A stretch of DNA of 64,000 nucleotides from assembly GCF_019175285.1 (NCBI RefSeq), contig NC_056526.1, positions 122,996,964 through 123,060,963 of the forward strand. Direction: 5' to 3'. Origin of the DNA: Sceloporus undulatus (lineage: Eukaryota; Chordata; Lepidosauria; Squamata; Phrynosomatidae). The first letter of the stretch is position 1, and every line of letters begins with the position of its first letter. Both the position numbers and the translations under genes were made by a program. The notes beneath the pieces were generated by a model. That model was not told the DNA's origin. It saw nothing but the letters and a program-made list of their open reading frames with translations, and ran no database searches. Positions 24,501 to 37,800 of the stretch are shown here, one piece after another.

Positions 24501-27035
24501 TTTGAACACCTGACAGTAGAAAACCCAGAAGGCAAAGAAGACATCTAGGTAGGATTATTCTGAAATGTATATATTATTCGTCAGCTTCACTTGAGAATAT
24601 TGTATACATTTCCAGAAGATGTCTATGCTAAAGGACTACAATTAACTGTACAAGAAAATGAGGACAAAAGGTCTGTCCATTTGTATACATATATCACAGG
24701 TCATAAAAATAAGAACCTAAATATTCATTTATATTATGTTAACATTACATTTCTATCCTGTGCTTTTGATGCTTATGCACTGCTCCAGGCGGCTAATAAG
24801 TATTAAATCCATTCATAAAATAAAGTAAGATTGTACCCAAAATATAATTAAAAAGAGACATATCTATCAGATAAAACAGAGGCATCAGCTAATAACATTG
24901 TTATGTTTTTATCTGATTCACCAGTTTTTATTATATTTATATATACATGTTAATATCCAAGAAATGCCTACCTGAGAAGGATAATTCTACAGACCAGTGA
25001 TTTTTAAAAAATAAAATTCCAGTTTCCAACTGCTCTCAAAGAAGCAAGCAATGAAGGTCCTTTTAACATTACTGTAATTCATCTTATTTCCTACAAATAT
25101 TTACAATTCATCAGCTTTCAGGGGATTATAGTTTCTCATAGTACTACTGCAGTGAAGCTGCATTAAAATACTTAATGAATGGCAAGAGTTACAGTAATCC
25201 TATTAATGATGCAAAATATACAGAATGTATTCCAGTTACTTATTCAAAATTACTTAGTTATTTTTCCTATTAGAAACTCAATGGCTATGATACAGATATA
25301 GCTTAAAACAGTACCTTCCATAAACTCTGCAATCTGTCCCATAATTCTTCTTTTTTGCTCAGCTTAGTGTCATTCCTTCTGGAGCTGAGATAGTTACTGT
25401 AAATCTTGTTCAACTCAGATACATCCATTTTGCCTTTGCACAAGAAAAAAAAAGGGGGGGGAGTATTCATTTTGTGAAAATTAAGCACATCTATGTATTT
25501 GCATCTGAAGAAGTTGACTATAGTTCCCCCCAAATTTATGCAAAAATAAAATGTGCCACAAAACTCCTTTTTCTTTTAACATTAAACAAACACATCTTAT
25601 CTCTGAAATTATGTTATTTGTTATGACGCAAAGTTCAACTGAGGGCCAAATAGACATGTGTACCTATTTCATTGTTAACACCGACTCAAAGAAACCACAT
25701 ATACCATTGTGTTGTGTGGCTTCAACTAGTTTCCAGCTTATGGCGACCCTATCATGGGGTTTTCTTGGCAAGATTTGTTGAGAGGAAGTTTGCCATTGGT
25801 TTCTCCTGAGCCTGCCCAATGTCACCATTGCCTAATTCCACAGAATGAGTTAAGAGACCCTAATGACTAAATGTACTTAATGAGTCCACAGACTAGTCAT
25901 GCAGAACACAGTTACAACAAACAACAATGGGTGAATATTGAGGCTCTTGTGAGAGTGCAATGCAAGAGCAGAGATCAGTCATCACAAACCAGACTAGCTC
26001 CACATGTCTAATAAGATTTTAGGCTTGGTTTCTCCCTGAGCTTTCCCATATTTTGTATGTGATGTGGTATTGGAGTCCACTGTTCCAAGAAAGAGGAGAC
26101 CTTTCCAGGAAACAGGAAAAAATGCATCTAACAAACCCAAGGACACATGTAAAGTAACGTTTGAATCATGCTGTTGTTTCTACTGATATACTTCATGGAA
26201 ATCAGTATATTTTGCTTCTATACTCCTGAGCAGCACTACCTATATGTATACAGTCAGCCCTGCATATCCATGGATTTTTTTATCTATGGATTCAAGCATC
26301 CATGACTTGAAAGTCTTTTTAAAATACAGTCAGCCCTCCATATTTGTGGCCTTGACACTCAGTTTCAATTATTCACGAAGTCAAGGGGGTGATGGGGAAG
26401 GCAAAGAGAAGAGGAACCTCCTTCCTCCCCAGGACCCTTTGCCTGCCCCATTGGTCCCTCTGCTGTCCAGGGGGCAATAGGGCTGGCAAAGGGAAGAGGA
26501 GCCTCCTTCTCCCCAGGACTCCTTCCCAGCCGAGTGGCTACCTGAGCAACCCAGGCAGCGATCCGGCTGGGAAAAGGAATTGGGGGGATGGGAGCTCCTC
26601 TTCCCTTTCCCTGCCAGACCACCCCCTGGGGAAGGAAGCTATTGGGCTGGGAAAGGGGCAGGGACCCTCGTGGTCGAAGAGCGGGGTATAAATACGGGAG
26701 GGTGGGAAAAAAGGAGTATAGGCCCCTGCTCCTCTTCTCCCTCCCACCCCTCCCTTTAACGGGCTTCTGAGTGGGGAGCAGAGTTATTTACGATTTTTCC
26801 ATATTCACGGGGGTCTCATTCCCCTAACCCCCATGAATATGGAGGGCCTACTTATATAAATTCTGAAAAGAGATCACTGATTTTGCCTTTTAATATAATG
26901 GACACCATTTAACTACATCATTATATTTAATAGGATTTGAGTATCCATGGATTTTGGTATCCACGGGGTTAGGGGGGTCCTGGAAACAAACCTCGGCAGA
27001 CACCAAGAACCCACTGCATATGTATGTATGTATGT

Positions 27036-27066
<31 letters not shown>

Positions 27067-30000
27067 TCTCCTTTCTCTCTCCCTCAACTTTCTTTGTCCC
27101 AAAGATAATTTATGAGGCCTTAATCCAGTTATCAGTCCCAAAAAGAGCAGATCCATTGGATCAATGGGAATTAGTTAAGCAATCATTTCTGAAATTTCTG
27201 CTGATTAAATGCTCTAGTTGGGACAAAAAACTGAATTATGTCCTTAGACAAAAGTGGCATACTTGGATATTTGTGCTGAGTTTGTATTGTCTGTTTTGAA
27301 GTAATATATTCTAATAGGTCTGGTTTTTAAAATAGGGAAATTGTTAAAATTAACAAAAGTTCTTATTCAAAACATTTTTTTACCATGTGATGTGAGTGGC
27401 AAAGTATCAGTCAGCAAAAACTCATCTGGTACTGCATGACGAGGAAGACATTGCTGGAGTTTCTTTAAAAATTGTCTTCTTTTCAAATTGCCTTTGGGCA
27501 CAACAAACAGAATTAATTTCTCCTGTTGATACCATATCACAGCACAGGTTTCCACTTGACAGCAGCCTTCTACGATCTGCAAAAATTAAATGATTGCTCT
27601 TACGTACTCTGACAAAACTATAAAAAGCCACAAGCTGTGTACACTGAAAAGAACCCTCCACGTCTATATGTTCCTTGATTTTTTCTGTATCTAATATTTC
27701 AAATAAAGTTAATGTTTGTAAAAATTGTTTTAATAAAGAATAAACAAACAACTCTAAAAGGTGAACAGACACTGTTGACCACTTGTATCTAGATACTAAA
27801 ATATGTATAAAAACTATTTATTGAATAAATGACTACTGGTTTCATAGATGTAAGGAGGAAAAGTGATCCAGTTATAAAGAATGTTAATCATGGAGAACTG
27901 AGAGGTAGCTACCATATATACTCGCCTAGACGTCTAAATATTTATGCCCAAAAAACTGACCCCAAAATCCCAGGTCGACTTATTTACGGGTCAGAATGGT
28001 AAAGTGATAGCAGCTCTTTCAGATTTCCTCATGCGGTGGGAAGATGGCATCTTTTTCTCTTGCGTTAAGCAGAAAGAGTCCTGAGTGATTAATTGCTTTT
28101 AAACAAACAGAGACCCTCTCCTGCCCATACTGGTCTTCACTGTCAACCAAAGTTGAAACAAACAGCCTCAATTCTCTTTTCCTGTACGCACCCATACAAA
28201 CACTGAAGGAACCTCCAAGTTTGACCCTCGACTTATCCATGGGTCATGGCAAAATCCATAATTTTGCCCCCCAAACCTACCCTCGACTTATACATGAGCC
28301 CAACTTATAGTCAAGTATATATGGTATTTATTAGCTGCAGATAGAGAAAAGTTGAAAACAAGGCTGACAAAAAAGTCCATGTCAAATAACTATTCAATGA
28401 TAATATGTATATTTATACTGAAAGCTAATTGCACAATGTAAATCAAAAGTATGGAGATCGTTTCTCTCGGACTTGAGATCCGTGCTCTTGATTATTCATG
28501 GAGGGGGGATCTCTTTTATTCTCAAAGGGGCGCACCCCCATGGCACACGCCCTGTGCACGCTCACGGGCACGCACCCCATTCAAGCCTGTGAGGCTTGAA
28601 TATATGTGAGTCTCCATTTTCGGGGGGGGGGGGGGGTTCCCAAATGGATCACCCGCGAAAACGGAGGGTTGACTGTACTTTTGAGTACAAACTTACAAAT
28701 TCAACAGGAATAGTCATCTCCTGAAAAAGAACAACTCCTCCTGGACCATTTTTAATTAGGAAAATGGTAAGATTAGAGTTTCAAAATATATTTTGCATTG
28801 CAACTTTTTGTACGAAAATAATAGCTTATACAGCAGAACAACAGTAGTTATTCATTCTTGAACAAATTACTGAACCTTCTATATTAAAAAGGACAATCAG
28901 GGATCTAACAACAGCAAAAACACAGATAGGGAAAAGAGTAGAGAAAAGAAGAAAAAGTTCTTCCTTTATCCATTCTTTCCACTCTCATTGCTGCCATGAC
29001 CTGCTTCCTGGGTCATCAAAGTAGCTCATATGATAGGTATTGCCACTTCTCTGTTGAAGCAGAAATAACCAATGTGGTTGCTTTCCTTCTGTTCGAACAG
29101 GAAAGCATATGATTTCAGCAGATAGTCTCCAGCTGAGGGGCTGCATGGAACCAGATTTCAAGGCAGTTCCATATCAGTCACTTCCTGCAAGTACTGTATT
29201 CTGGTTGGGTTTCTTTAGTGAGGCCAGCTGAGGACTCAGGTATTGGAATATTCTGTTATCAGCATTTAATGGCAGATAGAAGACAGAATGTGTATGCAGC
29301 TTTGGTGAGTGTTGGGGTTCAAGGTACACTTGTGGATCACATATTCTCAGTCCTGATGACCAAAGCTCCATGCCTGACACACTACGTGAACCACTGGTAA
29401 GCACATCAGCCCCCTTAAGACTAGAGTCACCCACCCACATGTGCAAATGAAAACACCTTTTGTTCTCCACAGACCTTTCCATTCATCACATCTGGCAAGG
29501 AAACTGAGTTTCCACTACAGATTTAGATAACTTTCACCCTCTGTTTGGAAAAACCGCTCCCTTGTATAACTGAATCAACAGGAGAAATCTGCAGTTAGAA
29601 CTTGTGAGTCAATTTCTGTGTTCAGTCCAGATGACTGCAGTTAAGATAAGACCACAACCATTTGCTTTGAAACATCTACAAGTGTGCATGAGGACACATA
29701 GCAACATGTATTAAGTGCTTAGCACTGACTTTCAATTATTATTGCCTGTTCCTATTAACTTCACCATCCAAACAGATTCCTCTACTACACAGAGTGTTCT
29801 AAATTACCTTTTTGCTACTCATCATTCTTCAGATCCTTCCCCAATGGTATGAAGAGGAAGAGTGATGTAGTATGCATTAACCTGTTACCTGTCAACTGAC
29901 TAGTCTCTTATTTTCCCTGAAAGCTCTATTCTATCAAAAGCAGCTACAAGAAACTCTGCAGCATTCATTCTCCAGATACTTCATGGACCAAAGTGGCTCC

Positions 30001-31838
30001 CAGACTGCCTATGAACCCCCCAATAGATTGTTATTTATTAGATTACCTGCTCTATGTATTCAATATTGAGACGCTTGCCATGTCGCTTAATTTGATTGTC
30101 CTTCCTCCCCAAGAAAAACATTTCAGAATGCTCCACTCTAACAAAGTCTCCAGTTGCTCTCATTGTGCCCATAGGCAGTGTTATTTCATCATCAAGAAAA
30201 CAGACACGTTCTTTACCTCCTGCACAAAACAAGACATAGCATTATGTCAGTCTCTCTTCACATTAATCCACAGAATGCAGAAGAAATGGGAAACAGCTCT
30301 CCAGTGAACACAGAATGCTGTATAAGCAAGAGTTATACAGATTGCTAAACACCAGATTAGAGAAAGCAACTGATAAGCAAATAAATGTAAGTAAAATGGG
30401 TTGGAGCTGGAGCATGCCTTCCACTAGCTGTCCATGGAAGGACTTTCAGGATGATTTCTAGGGGATCCTCCCCTCTCCAGCTCACTCTAATTGAGCTAGG
30501 TACCCCCCCCCCACACACACACACACTTCTGTGTAGCATTTTCAGGAAGATAATGGGGCTCAGGAGGTCTGTATCCATGAGCCCAGCTGGATTTATCCAT
30601 AGGTATGCACTACATGATTAGTGAAAGAATTTGGAAACCTTTTCTTTCAGTGAACTGCTGCTTCCTGTGCTATCTCTACTAGGGCTCATAGTTCAACACT
30701 ATTTGTGAAGCCTGCTTCACAAATCATGGGTTAATGCTGGTTTACCTTAGGGAAGAAGAGAGAGCACACAATCCCAAAAGGAGATTATGGGGCTATACAG
30801 ACCGCCTCTAAGGGGCAACAGGAGGCCTCCCCTTTCCTGGCCGGATTGGGGCTGCAGCAATCTCATGCCACAGCCCCAATCTGGCCTTTGGAGGGCACAA
30901 AGGGTGCCATAGCTGCTGCAGTGCAGCAGTATGGCGCCTTCAGTGCTGCATCACCTGGAGCAGTGCGTGGAATCATGACACCCTGGGACTGCAGTCAAGG
31001 TGTGTGTCGTCAGGATGCTGTGCACTGACTCTGCCCACAGGCCGGCCTGTGTTCACTGGAGAGCTGTTTCCCACTGTGCACTTTGCTTTTTTCTTTGCTT
31101 TTTTACATCAACCTCCTTCCTTCAGTAATTTAGCAATCGAGGTATCTGAAGGTCAGTTAAAAAGACAACATGTCAGTTGAGGGAAAATAAGATTTATATT
31201 TTTTTAAAAAAATCCTGCAAACTAGGGAATCTGCTCTATAGCACCACTGTTTACATCAGGTTCCCCAGTCTGATGGTCTCAAGATCTCTTGGACAACAAC
31301 TCCAATCATGCCAACCTGCATGCTGTATATTGGAAGTTGTAGTCCAGCACACCTGTGGACACCAGATTGGAAAAAGCTGACCTTCATTATTTAAAGACTT
31401 TAGGCTTCCAGTAGATTTAGTCACAGGATTGTCCCCAACAACTGCAAAAGTAACAGTGTAGGAAAATACACGATGAATCCGAAGATCCATTTAGTCCAGC
31501 ATCTAGTATATAACACTCCTCCATGAGATGCCCCCAAGAGGTCAGAATGGCATCTGCCCACTCAACCTCCTCCAGCATACTCCTGATTAACCAATGCTTA
31601 TAGACTCATCCACTAGAATTTGTCTCATCTTCTTTTAAGCCAGCCAAGCAACTACTCACCACTACATCTTCGGAGAATGAACGTCATAATTGCAAATATT
31701 AAACACAAAAATTACCTATGAACACTTGCCCTTCACCTTCTAGAACAGGAGAACCATTTGCATCTTTGACTTCTATTATTGTTTCAGATAATGGAGTTCC
31801 CAGTGGAATCAAGGAATGAAATCTAAAACCAAAGATGG

Positions 31839-31891
<53 letters not shown>

Positions 31892-34800
31892 GAGGTAAGA
31901 ATGTGATTTATGGAAAAGCACTTCCTCAAAACATGATTCAGATAACCCAGCAAAGCAGCATAGCAAGCCTCTTGCAGATGCTTCAACACACATGAATAAT
32001 CTCTTAGAATACAGCACAAGTACCACTCAAAACCGAAATGCTTCTTTCAAGGCTGTTTCATTGATAGCAAATGTTAAGCACCTGGATCTGAATTTGTGCC
32101 TCATACAAACATTCATGTAATACTCTACGGTTGTTCCAGCTATAGAGAATTTGAACTACTAAATCCTTTATCTAAAGGGCACATACAAGGAAAAAACCAG
32201 AATGAGATTTCTTACTGATGAGAACTGAAAACCTCCTCAGGAACTTTGTAATAGGTGGCCCAGCAAGAGACCTCTGTAATACCATAGATATTAAAGATGT
32301 GTGTTTTGTTCCCTCTTTCCTTCCAGCTTTTCAGCACATGTAGTCCAGGAAATGCTTCCCCACCAAGAGCTAAGATTCGCAATGAAGTATTTGCAGACAA
32401 CACCTTTGATTGAATACATTGAATTCCAAATCTTCTTAGAAGTGTTGGTGTAGCCTGCACATTGTAGAAAAGATTCAAGATAAACAGCTGTCAAACACAA
32501 AAGTCTACTTCTGTGTTAGTAGCACTATTACATGTGGCTGAGACTGACAACTGGCAGCCTGCAGATAGAATCCAGCCTGCAGCAACCTAGCAGGTAGCTC
32601 TAAGCGGAGTCCCACTGTTACAATCATTTTAACTTAAGACGAAGCAGTGATAGTAGAATGATCTTTCCTGTGCTTCATCCAAGTTGGGTTTAAAAACTAT
32701 TAAAGTTAGACAGAGATTATCACAATTAACTGTGTGGTTGCTGGTTGCTGACTACTCACACATGCAACTTATATTATTTCTGGATCTACTGAACAATTTG
32801 GTCATTTTCAAATGAAATGCAGTGGGGCCTCTCAATTCACAAACTTGCCATCTATGGATTTAAACATACAGAGATGGCTAGCCCATATTGCCCCCAATGG
32901 CGGCATTTGCACACAGCCACTCCACTATAGACTACGGCAGTTCAGGAAGCCCCCGTCTCATTGTCCATAATGGCAGTGTGGTCCCGCAGATTTTGGTATC
33001 GGGGGGGAACAGATCCCCCACAAATACCAAGGTCCCACTGTACCAGCCTAACTTTGCAAATTTGGGGCTGGGACACTCAAGATACAGGTTGAGTCTCCAT
33101 TGTCTGAAATGCTTGGGACCACTAAAGGTGTTTTGGATTTTGGAATATCTGCATATACATAATGAGATAACTTGAAGATGAGTCCCAAATCTAAACATTA
33201 AATTCATTTATGTTTCACATACACCTTATATATATAGCCTGAAGGTAATTTTATACACAATATTTTAAATAATTATGTGCATGAAATAATGTTTGTATAC
33301 AATGAATCAGCAGAAAACAAAGGTGTCATTATCCCAGCCACCCACATGGACAATTTTGGATTTTGGAATATTTTGGATTTCAAAATTTATGATAAGGAAG
33401 ACTAAACTTGTACCAACAAGAGAGATGTGAGTGATATGACCCTGGATGTAACTTCTGCTATTGGAAGAGAAGCTGTGCTTAACACCTACAGAGTCCCATC
33501 ATTCACACCTCTCCTGCAGGTGTCTTGAGTGTCCAAACCCCAAATTAAAAAAAATAGGCTGGCATATACTCTTCTTTTCAGTCAATATCCAAATTCAGAA
33601 ACATATGTCTTGAGTACATTTTTTACCTAATGCCAAAAGGAAATGAGTCGCACTGTGCTTCACTCACTTCTCTTTCTGGTGAACATCCTTTACTTGGAGA
33701 CATGCTCTATTTACATCATGAAGATGTCACTATTGAAAACAGATTCTTCTTTGACAACCTGGTACTTTCAAACATTTTGATGACCACTGTCTTCAGAAAT
33801 ATAATTTTTCCAGAAAAAGAACTGGAAATTTTTTGGAAATTTTCCCATTGCTCTAAATAATGTAATTTCTGGTTTAAATATGGTGATTTAAATATATTAT
33901 TCAAATACATGCAAAAGTTTATGTGCAAATTATTTTATTGGAATATTTATAATGAGACTAGTATACATGTCTCTTATATTTAACAACAAACATGAATACA
34001 CTTGAAAGAACACTATTTTTTAAGGTCTCATGCCTAAAGAGAGCTGAACCTGACATATCTTATATCAACAGTTTTACTTTCTTTTGCTGAGGTATAACTG
34101 TAGTACCTTTAGATTCACCCTTTCTCATTTGCAGTTAAGAAAAAACTGATTCAGTACAACTAGTTGAGTATTTTATTTCACTAAAGAATGTATGTGAGTC
34201 TGTGGTCACAGGTAGCATCACTATTGACTATTTTCCACCCTATATCTCCGATTGTCTTGCTTTTCCATAGGACAGGGTCACATTCTGTTGAGGGCCACAT
34301 TCCTTTGGGGCAGAGCTAGAACCCCATCCCATCCCATCCCATCCCATTTCTTTCTTTCTTTCTTTTCTTGCCTAAGTAGCCTGCTTAGCAGAGAGGAAGA
34401 AAGCAAGACAGAGAGAAAGGGATAAATTTGCCTACTTTTCTCAAGGAAATCTGGCCCTCAAACTGTCCAAAAGTATCAGCATGTGAACATAGCTGAAAGG
34501 AAACTGTTTTCAACCATCTCTTATTTATATCTCTGCAGCTATTTTCTCATACACACATAAAGCGCATAAAGAACAGCAACTCAGCAAAATCATTCTGCCA
34601 TCTTTATTGTTTTCAAAAATTATGCATTCCATTTTTAACAACATAAGAATGATTTCAAGCATATTTCAGAAAGACAAATTACTACACTGCTTAATTCTTA
34701 GCACATTCCACGGATGTGAAGAGACAGCATTCAGAGCAAACAGTAGTTAACAGGACACTCAGATGACCACGTATGATATCTTACCTGTAATACAGTCACT

Positions 34801-37800
34801 CTATGGTAATGAAAGAGAACTTCTGATAATTTCTGTGGCATCATCTTAATTATCTGAGGTATTATAAGCAGAGAAGCCCCACTTGCCAGAGCAATGAACA
34901 ACTCAATCACAGATGGGTCAAATGTTAGAGGAGAGGCCATAAACACAATATCATCTGGGGTAATCTGAAAAAGATCTCTATAGCAAGAAGAAACACATAT
35001 ATCATCTGTCACATATATTCTGGAATATGATGCTGTAGCAATACTGAAGAAGTTATGTATTTCCTATTGTAAATAAGAGACAGAGAACAACACTTGCATC
35101 TTTAGATCATATTGTACCTAAGCTCAAAAATACTTTTGTTTATGATTTATAAATACTGAATAACTGTTCATTACTGGCTAAATTTCTGTCTTTAACTGGT
35201 TAAGTCATGTCCCCCCTCCCCTCCATTTCAACAGGTAACTGGGAAGTTTTGTATATATCTTAATCTATTCACTGGAAAATCCTGAAGCACAAGGAAATAT
35301 TATTAAAGAAGTTGTTTTCCTCAACAGATTTTATGTGTTCTACATAACTGTTAAACAGGAAAGAATAGCAGTGAATCTGTTTTAATCCAGAGCTGTCACA
35401 ATAATATAAAAAGCAGAACACTGGTAGTTGAGCTCTTCTGTAGCTTATAAATGAGTATTTAAAAATTGGACTGCATATGCTGATTGGTTGTGTGATTGAG
35501 AGGGTGGGACTGAAAACTGGTGATACTACCAGCTGGTAATAGTTTTTTGTTGTGAGGTGTGGTGATGAATGGCAGGAAGTGTAGGGTCAGCATTGCTTTG
35601 TTCTTTTGAGATGAAGATGGTGTGAGGATGGAGTAAGTGTAGGACCGCTGAGTAGGACAGGTAGGGTTAAATAATTTAAAAGAAAGAACAAACCTATGTC
35701 TTAATCATATGCTTCTAAATACAGAGTCACATTGCTTCTTTTAAATTATATTGGTTGAAAAGAAAAACTGTTTTGTTTTCACACACAGATGTCTCTTTAC
35801 TGGCTATGCTAGAGGTTTAGTCAGGTATGAGATATTAGTGGTAACAGCAAATTCTAAAAATAATTGGAACCGAGGTACATGGCTGTGAGATTTAAAGGGA
35901 GAAGATGTCACAGAGGACTTTATGCTTGTCATGATAACTAAACCATTTTTTTCAGCTATCTACCTTATTGGATCCTTCTTTGAAGTTCTTTTGTTCAAGA
36001 ATGACCATCTTGAGATAAGAGAGGGTGTCCTCAGAGACTGAAGTGGAGATTAATTAATTCATCCATGCAGGAATGCATGTACTACTACCCACCTGTTTTG
36101 TAATTATATAATAATGATCACTATTTGTATTTTTTGCATTTCTAGATCACCATCCACTCCAGTGTGTGATGGAAGTGGACTATAGTCCATAGAAACGAGA
36201 ATTGGTCATCTTTAGGGTTCCACAAGACTTGTTCACATTTCCCGTATTATTTTTAATGGTTTCTCTAATTGCTGCTTCAAACTGGGAAATCAACTTCCCA
36301 TGCTGCACTGGCATAAACTGAGATTTTTTTAAAAGCCTAAATGCAACATACACATAATGTGTTGGGGCAAATTCCTTATTTCTGCCTTTCTGTTGATTGG
36401 AGACAGACAAAAGAGACAGAGACAAAAGAGGCAGAGAAGCTAGCAGGCTAAAATGGAACCCTGCACAGGCTCATGGGTCAAAAATTCTCCCTGCCCAATG
36501 TCTTTTTTAATTATTAGCCAACTTTCAGAGAAGTACGCTTTCCATTCACAATCCCATTTTTAATCCATATAAATTAGGCTACATGCCTACCAGGAGGGAG
36601 GATGCTAGCTAGTAGTTCATCACTTTGAGGATTTCATATGATTTAGATACAACACTACAGTCTCTAGCTAGTCATGTTTATTTAAATGTCTGTCCATGAA
36701 AGAGTCTTAGGAAAAACATACTTACCTAAGATGAAGAATATTTGGTACTATACATTTATGAGGCACTCGGACAATTTTGGGAAACCCAGTTGTTCCAGAG
36801 GTATGTAAAATATATGCTATAGTGTGCTTCTCTCTGACATCCAACAGCTCCTTGGGTGGTTTTGAAACATACTGATCCATGATATGTATCTCCCGCCAAC
36901 TTGTCACTGCAGATCTTTTATTTTTGTCATCTATGTTCTCTATCACATCTACATCACTATTTTTCTTCTGGCAAAAAATTAAGCCAACATTGAGTATTTC
37001 AAGGAAATTAAGAGTAAACAAGTGTCCGTAGGTTTCTGTGAATTTCTGAAAATGAAAGGTTTGATTCAAATAAGTTACATGTACATCCTATCCTCTCTAG
37101 TGTAATTCTGTAACAGATAAAACAAAATAAGTTTAAATTATAAGGAGACTTGGAGCAGTTAATATGAAGCAGACCTGGGACAGTTAAGGAAGTCTAACAG
37201 CAAAGGAATTAGATATTTAACCCTAAGTGTACAATCCAAGCAATGCTCTAAGAGAAGTGAACAAATTAGTATTAATGTTTTGTGGCTTATACCCTTTTAT
37301 GAAGTTTGTGAACTGCTTCTGATTTGTTACAGCCCAATGAGTTTAGTGGGATTTATTTCTAGATATGGTAGTTTAATAATGAAATCTTTGAATGCTCTTA
37401 TTTTTTTCTGATCCCAAATGGACCATTTTCATCTTTTAAACAGCTGTTCATTCATAACCCAATTGAATGCAAACCTAGAGAAATCACCTAAGAGCAACAA
37501 CTAAATTTCCTTTAATGTACAGGAAATGTATCTGAGATGTTAATACTCTATGTACAAAGGGGCTTGAGTTTAAAATCTATGTAAGATGGTATTCAGGATA
37601 AATATAACTGCACCTCTGTGTCCCTCTACTGGGAGTATGTCACACTGAGTTCAAGTGGGACTGTGTTTTAAAAAATATAGAAGATTGATAGATGACGTGT
37701 GAAATATATTTTCAAATACTATTCTAAACATCCTAACAGACATAACTATTGAAAACTTTACACTTACATGAACTTTGTCCTTTTCTACAAGAACATATTG

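Noticed and set aside
26365-26770. Overlapping Pro/Gly-rich frames
   Set aside because: They sit inside the nested pogo-like element and have simple composition.
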